NCBI GenBank assembly: GCA_958296035.1
Contig: OY282431.1
Span: 3,084,037-3,148,036 of the forward strand
DNA: 64,000 bases
Source of the DNA: Paracoccaceae bacterium
Lineage (GTDB): Bacteria > Pseudomonadota > Alphaproteobacteria > Rhodobacterales > Rhodobacteraceae
Direction: 5' to 3'
In this document: piece by piece, positions 37,462 through 46,025 of the stretch
Layout of the letters: each line of letters opens with the position of its first letter
How positions within the stretch are numbered: the first letter of the stretch is position 1
Program-made: the position numbers and the translations under genes
The notes under the pieces: generated by a model
Told to the model about the DNA's origin: nothing
Seen by the model: the letters and a program-made list of their open reading frames with translations, nothing else
Databases searched by the model: none

Positions 37462-39144
37462 CTATCCCGGCGCCGCCATGCCGGCCCGGGGAGATGCACA
37501 GGGCCGTTCCGGGTCCGGGGTATAGACGCCGGCCGAACCGCCGAAGGGCCGCTGACTGACAACCGAGCCCAAGGGCGCCGCACCAAACACGTCTGGCCAG
37601 CGGCGGGGCGTCAACTCCTCGACCAGCCGGGCCGGATGCAGGGCCACACGCTGCAGGACATCGACCAGCCAGGTCCAGGCATCAACACACTGCAATTGAC
37701 AGGTCAGAAGCAAGGACTGGATGGTGGCGATGTCGCGGGCACCGGCCTCGCTCCAGGCAAACAGCCAGTTCCTGCGACCCGTCGCTATGGGGCGGATCTG
37801 GCGCTCCAGTTCGTTGGTATCCAGACGAACACCGGCATGACCCAGACACACCTCAAGCCCGGCACGCCGCTCTCCGGCATAACACAGAGCCTGGTAGAAC
37901 GGATCCTTCGGCAACCAGTCACGCGCCAGCATCGTCCCATGCCACTCCCAGAAGGCCGCCATCGCCGGCGCCAGCAGCTTATGACGGGCAGCCAGCAACG
38001 CAACCCCCGATGTGCCGTCCGCACGCGCCTCCCGCTCGGTCAGGTACATCTTGGCAATCAACGCCAGAGCACGCCCCGCATGCTCGGGCTCATGATCCTT
38101 GCAGCCCTCGAACTTGCGACGGGTGTGCGCCCAGCACAACGCATGCGCAACCCGTCCCGACATCGCCTCCGACCAGGCCGCATAAGCCCCATAGCCATCG
38201 CTGTGCAAAACCCCGGACCAGTCGCCCAGAATGCCCCCCACATGATGGTGCTGGCGATCGGGCCGGTAATGAAACACAATCTCGCCCCGGTCGCCCAGCA
38301 CCGGCCACAACACGCCGCGGCGCATCTTGCCCCGTGATATCCGGCCGGCCCGGAGATATGTCTCGTCCATCATGATGACATCGCTCGCCAGGACAGAGCG
38401 CCACTGCGCCTCGGCCAGCGGACAGAGAAGGTCAATCGCACGTCGCACCCAGCCCCTGAGGCTCGAGCGGCTGACCTCAATGCCGTCCGCAGACAGACGC
38501 CGGTGCTGGCGATTGAGGGGCATATGCCAGATGAACTTGTCGATCAGCATTCGGGCGATGAAACTGACATCGACGCAACTGCTCTCGAAGACCGACGGGG
38601 GCGTCGGAACCGGGAGAAAGGCGTTGGTCTCGCGGCGCTTGTAGATCGGCATGATGAAGCGGGCGACGTGCGAGGTCTCGCGACGGGTGACCAGCTTGCA
38701 GACCACATGCTCGCCGACCTTCTCGAGTTCGTCCCCGGGAATGCCGTCAAGACCCTCCGGTTCAAGATACACATCCTGGACCGGAACATCGGCATCAAAG
38801 CGCAGACCGCTGTCATTGACGGCAGGGCCACGCTTCTTCTTGCCGCGCTTGCGTTTCTTCTTCTCCTCGGCCTGACCGGCACAAGTCGACGGGTCATCCT
38901 GCGCGTCATCATCGGATGACGGGGCGGTCTCGGCGCCGGACTCGACGCCGGCGGCCTCGAACATGTCGCGTCCCTGCTCGGGCGTCCTGACCGTCTGCCG
39001 TTCGGATGTGGCGCCGAAGAGCTGGCGCTTGAACCACTCTATCTGACGCCTGAGAGAGGCAATTTCTTGTGTGAGAGAGGCGACGTCTTTTCGTGCTGCA
39101 TTCCGTTCAGCCAGGGCCTTTTCGAGGGCCCGTTTCGGTGTCAT
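37462..39144 (-). CDS. tnpC: IS66 transposase TnpC
   Basis: 560 residues from the ATG at 39144, which has GGAGG seven bases upstream; the frame extends to 39264 without a better start. The order is an N-terminal leucine-zipper-like helix (LEKALAERNAARKDVASLTQ), an acidic and lysine-rich linker, and the DDE domain with VIMMDETYLRAGR (first D), VLHSDGYGAY (second D) and LDTNELERQIRP (E). It lies on the strand opposite tnpA and tnpB, ending 99 bp from the tnpB stop. Confidence 0.9.
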   Translation of the reverse strand: MTPKRALEKALAERNAARKDVASLTQEIASLRRQIEWFKRQLFGATSERQTVRTPEQGRDMFEAAGVESGAETAPSSDDDAQDDPSTCAGQAEEKKKRKRGKKKRGPAVNDSGLRFDADVPVQDVYLEPEGLDGIPGDELEKVGEHVVCKLVTRRETSHVARFIMPIYKRRETNAFLPVPTPPSVFESSCVDVSFIARMLIDKFIWHMPLNRQHRRLSADGIEVSRSSLRGWVRRAIDLLCPLAEAQWRSVLASDVIMMDETYLRAGRISRGKMRRGVLWPVLGDRGEIVFHYRPDRQHHHVGGILGDWSGVLHSDGYGAYAAWSEAMSGRVAHALCWAHTRRKFEGCKDHEPEHAGRALALIAKMYLTEREARADGTSGVALLAARHKLLAPAMAAFWEWHGTMLARDWLPKDPFYQALCYAGERRAGLEVCLGHAGVRLDTNELERQIRPIATGRRNWLFAWSEAGARDIATIQSLLLTCQLQCVDAWTWLVDVLQRVALHPARLVEELTPRRWPDVFGAAPLGSVVSQRPFGGSAGVYTPDPERPCASPRAGMAAPG

Positions 39145-39380
39145 GACCGACCTCCCGATGGCGCTTTTCGGGGCTGGAAAAGCGGCCCGAACGGGGCTGG
39201 ATACGGTGATGTACTGTCGAACTTGAGCATGACGTTCTCTAGCACGAAGGGGCAGAGGTGTCAAGCAGAAATATTCTCTAGAACCACAATATATGGAAGT
39301 TAACTAGCCCTTATTGTGTCTCTAACAAAGTTATGCAAGATGTCGACGAGCACTGTATTCACGATTAGGAATGACTCGAT

Positions 39381-39403
39381 GACGTACCAGTTTGCCCGCT
39401 TAC
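39381..39403 (-). repeat. IS66 right terminal inverted repeat
   Basis: 23 bp, perfect reverse complement of the left repeat; the tnpC end of the element. Confidence 0.92.
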
Positions 39404-39411
39404 CAGTCAGC
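39404..39411 (+). repeat. 8-bp target-site duplication, right copy
   Basis: CAGTCAGC, identical to 36587-36594. Confidence 0.9.
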
Positions 39412-39723
39412 AGCCTGATGTCATTTTGTGGTTGTGGTGCGCAAGTGCTGTCTGTCAGGGCGGGGTGCCCTGGGCAACGAGGTCGGCAAGCCCCGGCAAC
39501 GCCGAGCCGGTTGCGCAGATAGTCCCAAAACAGGATGTCTAGCCTGGCACAGGTCTTCATCATGCTGAGGCAGCCATCGCGGGCGGCTCGCCCCCGCTCG
39601 CTTCGGGTGCCGAAGGAGATCTTTCTGCGCGTCACCTGCGCCCTGATATCCTGCTCTGCGGAGTTGGTATGGAGCGGTGTCCTCGGGTGGGCAAGCACGC
39701 GCAGAAGGTCGTCCTTGTTGGCC
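39412..39723 (-). pseudogene. IS66-like transposase C-terminal fragment
   Basis: The minus strand reads NKDDLLRVLAHPRTPLHTNSAEQDIR, then QVTRRKISFGTRSERGRAARD, MMKTCARLDILFWDYLRNRL, matching the C-terminal PLHTNxSExDIR...KRKISGGTRSxxGRxxRD...KTCxKLGISFWDYL block of a transposase family different from the complete tnpC nearby. The frame stops exactly where an IS66-type end begins at 39724, so a second IS interrupted it. Confidence 0.65.
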
Positions 39724-39752
39724 GTAAGCGGGCAAACTGGTAAGTCATCGAC
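39724..39752 (+). repeat. Solitary IS66 end repeat
   Basis: GTAAGCGGGCAAACTGGTAA and the following bases match the tnpC-side end of the complete element (39403 read backwards) and the relic at 8079. No tnpC follows, so the rest of this copy was deleted. Confidence 0.75.
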
Positions 39753-40042
39753 TCATCCTAACGCAGCAGCAGTGGCCGTCCCGATGACTTGCCTGGCCCT
39801 TGCCGAGTGTGAGACTTACAAGCGCGGCAACCGGATATGCACCGATGCCTCCGACAGAAACTTCAGGGAGGGCCCGAACGATCTGGCCAACCGATACCTG
39901 CATGGATCCTGCCTTGTATTAAAGGGGCAAGTCGCTACGGGCCTGGCCGAATTCTACTATCTGTCGGATCACCAGAGCAATTCTCCCGTCGAGCGTCTTC
40001 ATTGCCGATTACCTGAGAACGGACGGAACGCTTAGGCCGGTC

Positions 40043-40561
40043 ATGACCTACACCAGACTTGATGAAGCGATCAAATACTACTACCGGACCCTCGTCATAA
40101 TTGACCTGATTCCTCACTATTCTTTCCCGGATTGGGACATCTACGAATCCGATAATCAAGCCGAACTAAATTCCGGATATTACATCCCGATGTGGCAGCT
40201 GAAGCAATTCTGGTCGAGGGTGATTTGGGAGTGGCTCAGCCGTTCGGAGACTGCCCGGACCAAACACCCGGACGATTGGGAAATTCACAATTCTATTCAG
40301 ATCGGCTATGCGAATCTGAGCACTGCCGAAGCGGCGCCGTCGGTAGCGGCCATTCCTGAAAACATGGGACGGTCAGCCGGGGAACGTGCCAATCTTCCGC
40401 AAATGCGACATTTCAGGCCTCTCCTGTATCAGACCGTAACGGGCAGCTGCCGGGACGCCGAAGAGCTGGCCCTGGACCTGCTGCAACTGGACAGGGAAAG
40501 AAAGGAAATTCTGCAAAGTCCTGCGTGCCGGAATGTGGAATTCGATTTGGATAGTCCTTGA
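40043..40561 (+). CDS. Hypothetical protein
   Basis: 172 residues from the ATG at 40043. The frame is open back to 39923 and reads SVFIADYLRTDGTLRPV just before the ATG, so the true start may be upstream or a frameshift may have split a longer gene; the preceding frame at 39790-39985 (CTDASDRNF...LANRYLHGSCLVL) also looks protein-like. Aromatic and helical, with no transmembrane segment. I recognise no family. It follows a lone IS66 end, so an N-terminal truncation is possible. Confidence 0.45.
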   Translation: MTYTRLDEAIKYYYRTLVIIDLIPHYSFPDWDIYESDNQAELNSGYYIPMWQLKQFWSRVIWEWLSRSETARTKHPDDWEIHNSIQIGYANLSTAEAAPSVAAIPENMGRSAGERANLPQMRHFRPLLYQTVTGSCRDAEELALDLLQLDRERKEILQSPACRNVEFDLDSP

Positions 40562-40659
40562 GAAAAGGCATACGATGACAACGGCAGCAAAATCTACTCC
40601 CGTGATATGGAGGTTGTCGCCGGCAATAATAGGCATTTTGAAAACATGATGCGACGGCC

Positions 40660-40995
40660 TCATTGCGCCAGACGCGGCAGCCGTTCGTCCAAGATCGCCT
40701 CGATCCGGGCTTGACCTTTCGCCAGTTCGACGATCGCGGCTCGGTTCTTGCCTATCTCCGCTCGGTTCTTGCCTATCTCCGCTCGGTTCTTGCCTATCTC
40801 CGCTCGGTTCTTGCCTATCTCCTCATAGAGAAGGCCGGCGACGACGACACCCAGCGCGGTCAGCCCGCCGATAATCCACATGAGCGTCGTCCTGTCGAAA
40901 ACTCGATCAACAGTGGGCCGGATCGCGTTGGAGCGCTTTTCCATCCAAGCAATTTGTTCCGGCGTGAAGGCGTCATTTGCGGTGTCGGCTTGCAT
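40660..40995 (-). CDS. Small membrane-anchored coiled-coil protein with heptad repeats
   Basis: 111 residues from the ATG at 40995 (an in-frame ATG at 41034 adds 13). The order is a soluble N-terminus (FTPEQIAWMEKRSNAIRP), one transmembrane segment (LMWIIGGLTALGVVVAGLLY), four tandem copies of the heptad EIGKNRA, and a tail VELAKGQARIEAILDERL. The repeat predicts a coiled coil projecting from the membrane. No partner gene is evident and the role is unknown; copy number may vary by slippage. Confidence 0.6.
   Translation of the reverse strand: MQADTANDAFTPEQIAWMEKRSNAIRPTVDRVFDRTTLMWIIGGLTALGVVVAGLLYEEIGKNRAEIGKNRAEIGKNRAEIGKNRAAIVELAKGQARIEAILDERLPRLAQ
40740..40823. repeat. 21-bp tandem repeat, four copies, in frame
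   Basis: The unit CTCGGTTCTTGCCTATCTCCG repeats head to tail. It encodes the EIGKNRA heptads on the minus strand. Identity between copies implies recent expansion. There are no spacers, so it is not CRISPR. Confidence 0.9.
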
Positions 40996-41034
40996 CCTGG
41001 CACACACTATAGGGCCGCCTGCCGGTCCAGTCAA

Positions 41035-41958
41035 TGCCGGTGCCTTCGCGGGCCGGCCGTCGTTTCCCGATCTTTGGTCAGACCCCTGTTTTCGGCCAAA
41101 TCAGGGCCGAACGGCCCTCGAAACGGACCCTCTCATCAAGCTGTGGGCCGCTTGCCCGGACAGTCCACCCACGAACGCGGCTTGAGAGTCTATCCTGAGC
41201 CATGAGAACAAGATGTATTGCCGTCAGCGGACAGAAAGACATTCGGAGCCCAAGCGACGAATACATCAACGTGCTGTTCGAGATTCGCGATGAGAGCGAT
41301 GCAGGCCGGACCGACGTCTATCCATACACCTGTCCAACCTTTTGCTGTATTCGAGCACATTCATCGTCATGAGTGATGCGTAGACTTGTGACCGAAACCG
41401 GGCACTTTACCGCCAAAATCGCGCCTCGTTTGGAAAACCGTTAACATCGCACGGTCGGTCGGAGTTAGCCGGAGCGATAATTTCAGGAAGGGTTTGAAGG
41501 TGGGTTGGGCACTCGGGATGCGGCATCATGTCAATTCCGCTCACAGTAGCTTGTCAAAGAGATTGGAATCGGCAAGCATGGGTCCGGTCAACGTCTTTCA
41601 TCTTGCCTTGGCCAGGTGCGTGTCCGAATTACGGCCAGTCAGGCCCAAATCGGAAAAATGGCCAAACAGACCTTACCAGTAGATGGTTGCCAGTACCGAC
41701 AAAGTCTTCCCTGACGTCAAGCGACCTCCTAAGCAATAGCGTGTCGCCGGATGCCGAGGGAACATTCCGGCGCTCCAGCGTCGGGTGTATCGAATAGGGT
41801 CAATGCAAGCGGTTGCTACCTGCAGCAAGGAAGACCACAGCCAAGTCTGTCTCCAGTCCTGGCCAGTATCAATTACACGCTCGTTAGAACGCAGACCTTC
41901 TTGCCTATCAACAATCCATACCTGACACAGCCTAGAGTGTGTGCCATGTTCGGCGATC
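41035..41958. other. Long stretch without a recognised gene
   Basis: A 56-codon frame at 41202-41372 and others are short, without a ribosome binding site or family resemblance. No repeat ends detected. Confidence 0.4.
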
Positions 41959-44110
41959 ATGATAATCGGTCTTCGACAGTTTTCCGCCGACACCGTGGAA
42001 TGGTTCAAGTGGGCCGGTGAGGAGGGGACTGCCTCCCGCTCGGCGCTCGCTCTCAATTTGGCCCGCCGCGAGAAGTGGCACGACTACCGCGGGCAACCCT
42101 ACGCCGCCATGGCGCGCAAAGTGATGCCCCGGCTGGCCGCCGGGCTTGATGTTGCCTTACCGGCCCGGCGGTCGTCTCCGCCCACGTCTTGCCGCCGCCC
42201 GGCCGCCGACTATCCCGACAAGACACTGTCCTGTTCGCGGGCCGAACTCGGCGAGGTGCAGCTGGTTCCCGTCGAGACGGCCGACCGGCATCGCTTCGCA
42301 TTGATGATCGAGAGCCATCATCCCGAGCGCTGGAGCCGGGCACCGGGCGGCCTTTTGCGCTACTGGATCAGTCCTCCTGCCGCGGCGTCTTGGGTGGTCT
42401 CCGCTTCGGGTCGGCCGGCTGGCAGTTGCAACCCCGCGATGCGGCCATAGGCTGGCGTGGTGATGCGCGCCGGGCGTATATCGACAAGGTGGTGATCAAC
42501 AGGCGCTTTCTGATCCTGCCTTCGGTGCGGGTTGACAAGCTGGCTTCGCATGTGCTGCGCCTGGCGTTGCGCTATGGGGTCCGGCCGCTGTTGGTCTACG
42601 GTTTCACGGGACCCGGTCAGTCGGGGTTGAGTTACCGTGCGGCTGGCTGGCGGTGCTGCGCCGAGCGGCGTTCGGGTGACAGGCGAGCGGTGTGGCTGAA
42701 GCCGCTGGCGTGCGACTTTGTGTCGTGAGCCGGGGCGGGTATTGGGGCGTTATGGTCCTCTGTACTGCGAGGGCGAGTGGGCTGAGCGGGCGTATGCGTG
42801 CAGCAGCTATTCCGACGGCCGTATCCGGCGGCGTCTGGTCAGGATGGGCCAGGCGTGGCTGGAGCGGCCCGGGGAGCCGTTGCCGGTCATCTTTCCCGGC
42901 CAGGCGGAGCAGAAGGCGGCCTATCGTCTGCTGTCGAATGCGAGGGTGAGCGAGGCGCACATATTGGAGCCGCATTACGAGGCGACGGTGGAGCGCTGTC
43001 GGCGCCAGCCGTTGATACTGGCGATCCAGGGCACGACGACGTTGAATTATGGCGGTTTGTCGTCGACGGAGGGTCTGGATGCCCTGGGCGGTGGCGGCAA
43101 GGGCGTGAGCGGGGTGCTGGCGCATTGTGGTGTGGCCGTCAATGGCGTCGGCCGTCCGTTGGGTCTGGTTTACGATGGATGCGGATTTTCGGCGTGCCGA
43201 GGGCAAGGACAGCGGTCGCTGGGTGGCGGGATTGCGGCGCAGACAGGCGCTGTCGGCGGCGTGTCCGCAAAGTCGCGTGGTGAACATCTGCGACCGGGAG
43301 GGTGATTTCCGGGCCTTGCTGGATGCGGCGCGGCAGAGCGGAGCGGAACTTCTTGTCCGGGCCAGCCGCTCGGCGCCGCGGCACGTATTGCTGCCTGAAG
43401 ACAGTTCCGGGTGTCTGTGGTTGCATATGGGCGGGCAGCCGGTGCTGGGGCATCGCAAGATCAGGCTTGCGGCCAGTGGCGGCGTGCGGCGACGGAAGAC
43501 GCGCACCGTACGCCTGGCGTTGCGGGCTGCGTATGTCGACTTGAAGCCGCCGGTGAAAGTTGGTGGTCCGCCGTTGCGGATGCTGGCGGTGTCGGCCCGC
43601 GAGGTGCGGCGGCGCAAGCAGAAGCTCAGCTGGCTGTTGTTGACGACCGGGAGGTCGTCTGCTGATATCGAGACGGCCATTGAGGTGGTGCGTTTTTACA
43701 AGTTGAGGTGGCGCATCGAGCGTTTCTTCCATGCCCTGAAGGTCGGCACGCGCATAGAGGACCGTCGGCTGGACGATGCTGACGATCTCGGGAAGTGTCT
43801 GGCCTTCGATGCCATCACCGCCTTTCGGGTCTGGGACCTGTCGCTGCTGGCGCCGGAGAAGCCCGACGATCCGGCGGCCAGGTATGTCAATGGCGATGAG
43901 ATCAAGTTTCTGACCCTGATGGCCCGCAAGTCAGGGTTTTCGTGTGGCACGGGGACCGCCGGCGATGACCATAGAGAGATTTGTGGTGCTGACAGCGGGA
44001 CTGGCGGGGTTTCATGCATCGAAACGGCAGCCATTGCCGGGGACGCAGAAACTGTGGCAGGGGTTGCGGATCCTGTCCATCGGGATGTTTGCTGTTCAAA
44101 GTCAACGTGA
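41959..44110 (+). pseudogene. IS4-family transposase with N-terminal DUF4338, multiple frameshifts
   Basis: The start at 41959 reads MIIGLRQFSADTVEWFKW, then SRSALALNLARREKW. DUF4338 blocks continue in a second frame (INRRFLILPSVRVDKLASHVL, YGVRPLLVYGF). The Tn5-like part follows in further frames: EGEWAERAYACSSYSDGRIRRRL, KAAYRLLSNARVSEAHILEPHYEAT, ILAIQGTTTLNYGG, VNICDREGDFRALLDAA and FYKLRWRIERFFHALKVGTRIEDRRL, with RFVVLTAGLAGFHASKRQPLPG at the end. At least three shifts break it. In TTTLNY a glycine replaces the first catalytic aspartate of the usual D-TT motif (IQG for IQD). It is the fullest of four copies in the window. Confidence 0.8.
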
Positions 44111-44224
44111 AGCGCAGCAGGATGAGGAAGCGATGCATCAACACATGTCGAAGTCAAGTATGCTACATTGATAGGCCGGGCATCGGGTCATGTGCCGATC
44201 ATTGCCGTCAATGTGCAATATAAC

Positions 44225-44481
44225 ACATATAACAACAACAAGGTGCTAAAAGCGCATCGCAAGAACGAGGCCCTTGCCCGCCGCTGTAGCGGCTTTGTCG
44301 ACCCGGAGGAGACGCGCTACAAGGTGCGCTCGACGTGGAACGTGCCTATGCCGCCCTGAAGGATAATATTGGCAGTCGCCATATCAGGGTCCGCGGCCAT
44401 GCCAGGGTGTATTGCCACCTGATGTTCGGCGTCCTGGCCATGACCGCCGAGCAACTGCTGCGCCTGGCGGCTCCCGACTGA
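44225..44481 (+). pseudogene. Transposase C-terminal fragment
   Basis: Two frames together read ARRCSGFVDPEETRYKVRSTW and YAALKDNIGSRHIRVRGHARVYCHLMFGVLAMTAEQLLRL. The second is the usual end of a DDE transposase family with LKDxxGGRxVRVRGxxKVxCHLMFGxLALTAxQLxRL. Only the tail remains, with one frameshift near 44340-44360. Confidence 0.6.
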
Positions 44482-44526
44482 CCCGCCAAGGCCACCTGAC
44501 CGGACAGCGATCGTCGACCTGACTGC

Positions 44527-44553
44527 CACCGTCCGCTATTTCAGCGGACGGTG
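44527..44553. repeat. Perfect 11-bp inverted repeat with 5-nt loop
   Basis: CACCGTCCGCT and AGCGGACGGTG flank ATTTC. It sits just after the transposase tail. There is no run of T after it, so a terminator is possible but not typical; it may be an IS or attachment-like hairpin. Confidence 0.6.
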
Positions 44554-44812
44554 CGATCACGCACGTCTTCCTGACAGGGCTATTGGTCGGGTAAAGCGCG
44601 AATCCACGCGCAACATGTGAAAATCACCGGTAGACGACCGGCGGTCGCCGAAGGTGATGCAATTGCCATCATCATGATGGCGCGACGGCCTCGAATGTGG
44701 ACTACTGAGATATTCTTGCAAGAGGCTTGGAGAGACTAGCTATTGTATCTTGTGGTGAGTTAAGTCGTCAGCGCAGTACGGTAAATTCAGTTAGCCCGTA
44801 TACCGATCAGCG

Positions 44813-46021
44813 TTAAGCAGTTGATCCAAAACGCTTACTGATCACATCATACCCTTCCCATATCCGCCTCATTTGCTGGAGTTCGATCGGGGACATGTGG
44901 GCCAATTCGTTGCGAGTCCTGCGAAGGAGAGTAAGAAATGACCAAATCGAGTTTGGCAGCCAACAGTAGCAGCCATTGACAAATATATCCATCATCTCCT
45001 TCGGCTCTAGTAGTACATCGATATCTGATAACTTTCTGTCGTCAGGGACTTCCTTTAGCCAGTCTTGTCCCATAACAGATATAATCAATGGTGCGACACC
45101 AAAGCCAAGTTCGACGATGACGGGGAAAAGACCGGATAGTTGTTCACGCCAGATTGCTGCACGGACATAGCGGTCCGCAGTCTCCTGCGCCATTCCAGTA
45201 ACTGCCCGTATCGTGCCTCTGTCAATGGTGTAACCAATCAACTCTCCCTTTGACCACGGTTCAATGCAACTTTGAGGTACAGTCCATCGTTGGTCCGGAA
45301 TGCCATTTATATCGAACTCGAGATTACGGAAGCCGTCTACATCTGAAAGCACAGACAAAACTACTTGATCAAGTCTGTCGGGACATTCACGGCAAAGGCG
45401 GAAGAGCAAATCAGGATCGCCATTAGAAGCACCGGCGTATGTCGCTGTTCTCCATGCACGGACCAGAGCATTCTCATCGTGAGGCAGCACATCGAACGCG
45501 AGAAGTCTAGCTTCCTCCCATCTCAACACATTCCATAGAGCGAAAACACGTGATCCAACATCATTTGTAATCGGTGGGTATTCATCGGAGCCGATAATGA
45601 GTGCAAGCACCGGACGCAGTCTGCGGTGACCAGCGCTTCGAAAAGCTCGCCGCATGGAGTCGAAAAGTGCTTTCCAGTCGGCACCAAGACTCGTCTCACA
45701 TTCGATGACAAGAACCAATGCACCTTCGCCCGGATAGTACTCCAGCAGGTCTTCCAAATTGTTGACCTGCCCTACACCATAGGTTGCAGCGATATCCGAG
45801 TACGGATCAGCAAGCGATGCAGAGAACGGAGGCAACTCAATTGGTACAGGCTCTCCAGATGCTCTAATTCGATCCCAAAGAGCTTCACGGAACCAGCCAA
45901 GCCAACGCCTGCCAGTGTTTCCTGTCGGGACGCTGACCGCGACCAATGATCCTTCCTGAATCTCTGCTAGCACCTCGGATACAAGCCCTCGAATTCCCGG
46001 AAGTTCCGAGGGAACAAGCAA
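44813..46021 (-). CDS. HEPN-type C-terminus protein, partner of the STAND ATPase
   Basis: 402 residues. Near the C-terminus, RRTRNELAHMSPIELQQM contains R-NELA-H, the Rx4-6H motif of HEPN ribonucleases, on a helix after FLTLL. The N-terminal half (VSVPTGNTGRRWLGWFREALWDRI, VLVIECETSLGADWKALFDSM) resembles P-loop-type strands but has no standard Walker A, so an inactive ATPase or TIR-like fold is possible. It starts 4 nt after the STAND gene stop on the same strand. A sensor ATPase with a HEPN RNase partner is a common abortive-infection layout. Confidence 0.6.
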   Translation of the reverse strand: MLVPSELPGIRGLVSEVLAEIQEGSLVAVSVPTGNTGRRWLGWFREALWDRIRASGEPVPIELPPFSASLADPYSDIAATYGVGQVNNLEDLLEYYPGEGALVLVIECETSLGADWKALFDSMRRAFRSAGHRRLRPVLALIIGSDEYPPITNDVGSRVFALWNVLRWEEARLLAFDVLPHDENALVRAWRTATYAGASNGDPDLLFRLCRECPDRLDQVVLSVLSDVDGFRNLEFDINGIPDQRWTVPQSCIEPWSKGELIGYTIDRGTIRAVTGMAQETADRYVRAAIWREQLSGLFPVIVELGFGVAPLIISVMGQDWLKEVPDDRKLSDIDVLLEPKEMMDIFVNGCYCWLPNSIWSFLTLLRRTRNELAHMSPIELQQMRRIWEGYDVISKRFGSTA

Positions 46022-46025
46022 AACC

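Larger units (their letters stand above)
36595..39403 (+). mobile_element. Complete IS66-family element with convergent tnpC
   Basis: 2809 bp bounded by a perfect 23-bp inverted repeat (36595-36617 and 39381-39403, beginning GTAAGCGGGCAAACTGG) and flanked by the 8-bp direct repeat CAGTCAGC. It encodes tnpA and tnpB on the plus strand and an uninterrupted tnpC on the minus strand. All three frames are intact, so the element may be active. Most IS66 elements have tnpA, tnpB and tnpC in one direction; here tnpC converges on tnpAB. The relic at 8079 has the same tnpC-end layout. Confidence 0.92.

Noticed and set aside
40740-40823. Short direct repeats as a CRISPR array
   Set aside because: Units are 21 bp, directly abutting, without spacers, and they encode heptads in a membrane protein frame.
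41202-41372. 56-codon frame with ATG start
   Set aside because: No ribosome binding site, no family resemblance and located in decayed DNA.
44527-44553. Hairpin as a rho-independent terminator
   Set aside because: The stem is perfect but lacks the following T run, so it is listed only as an inverted repeat.
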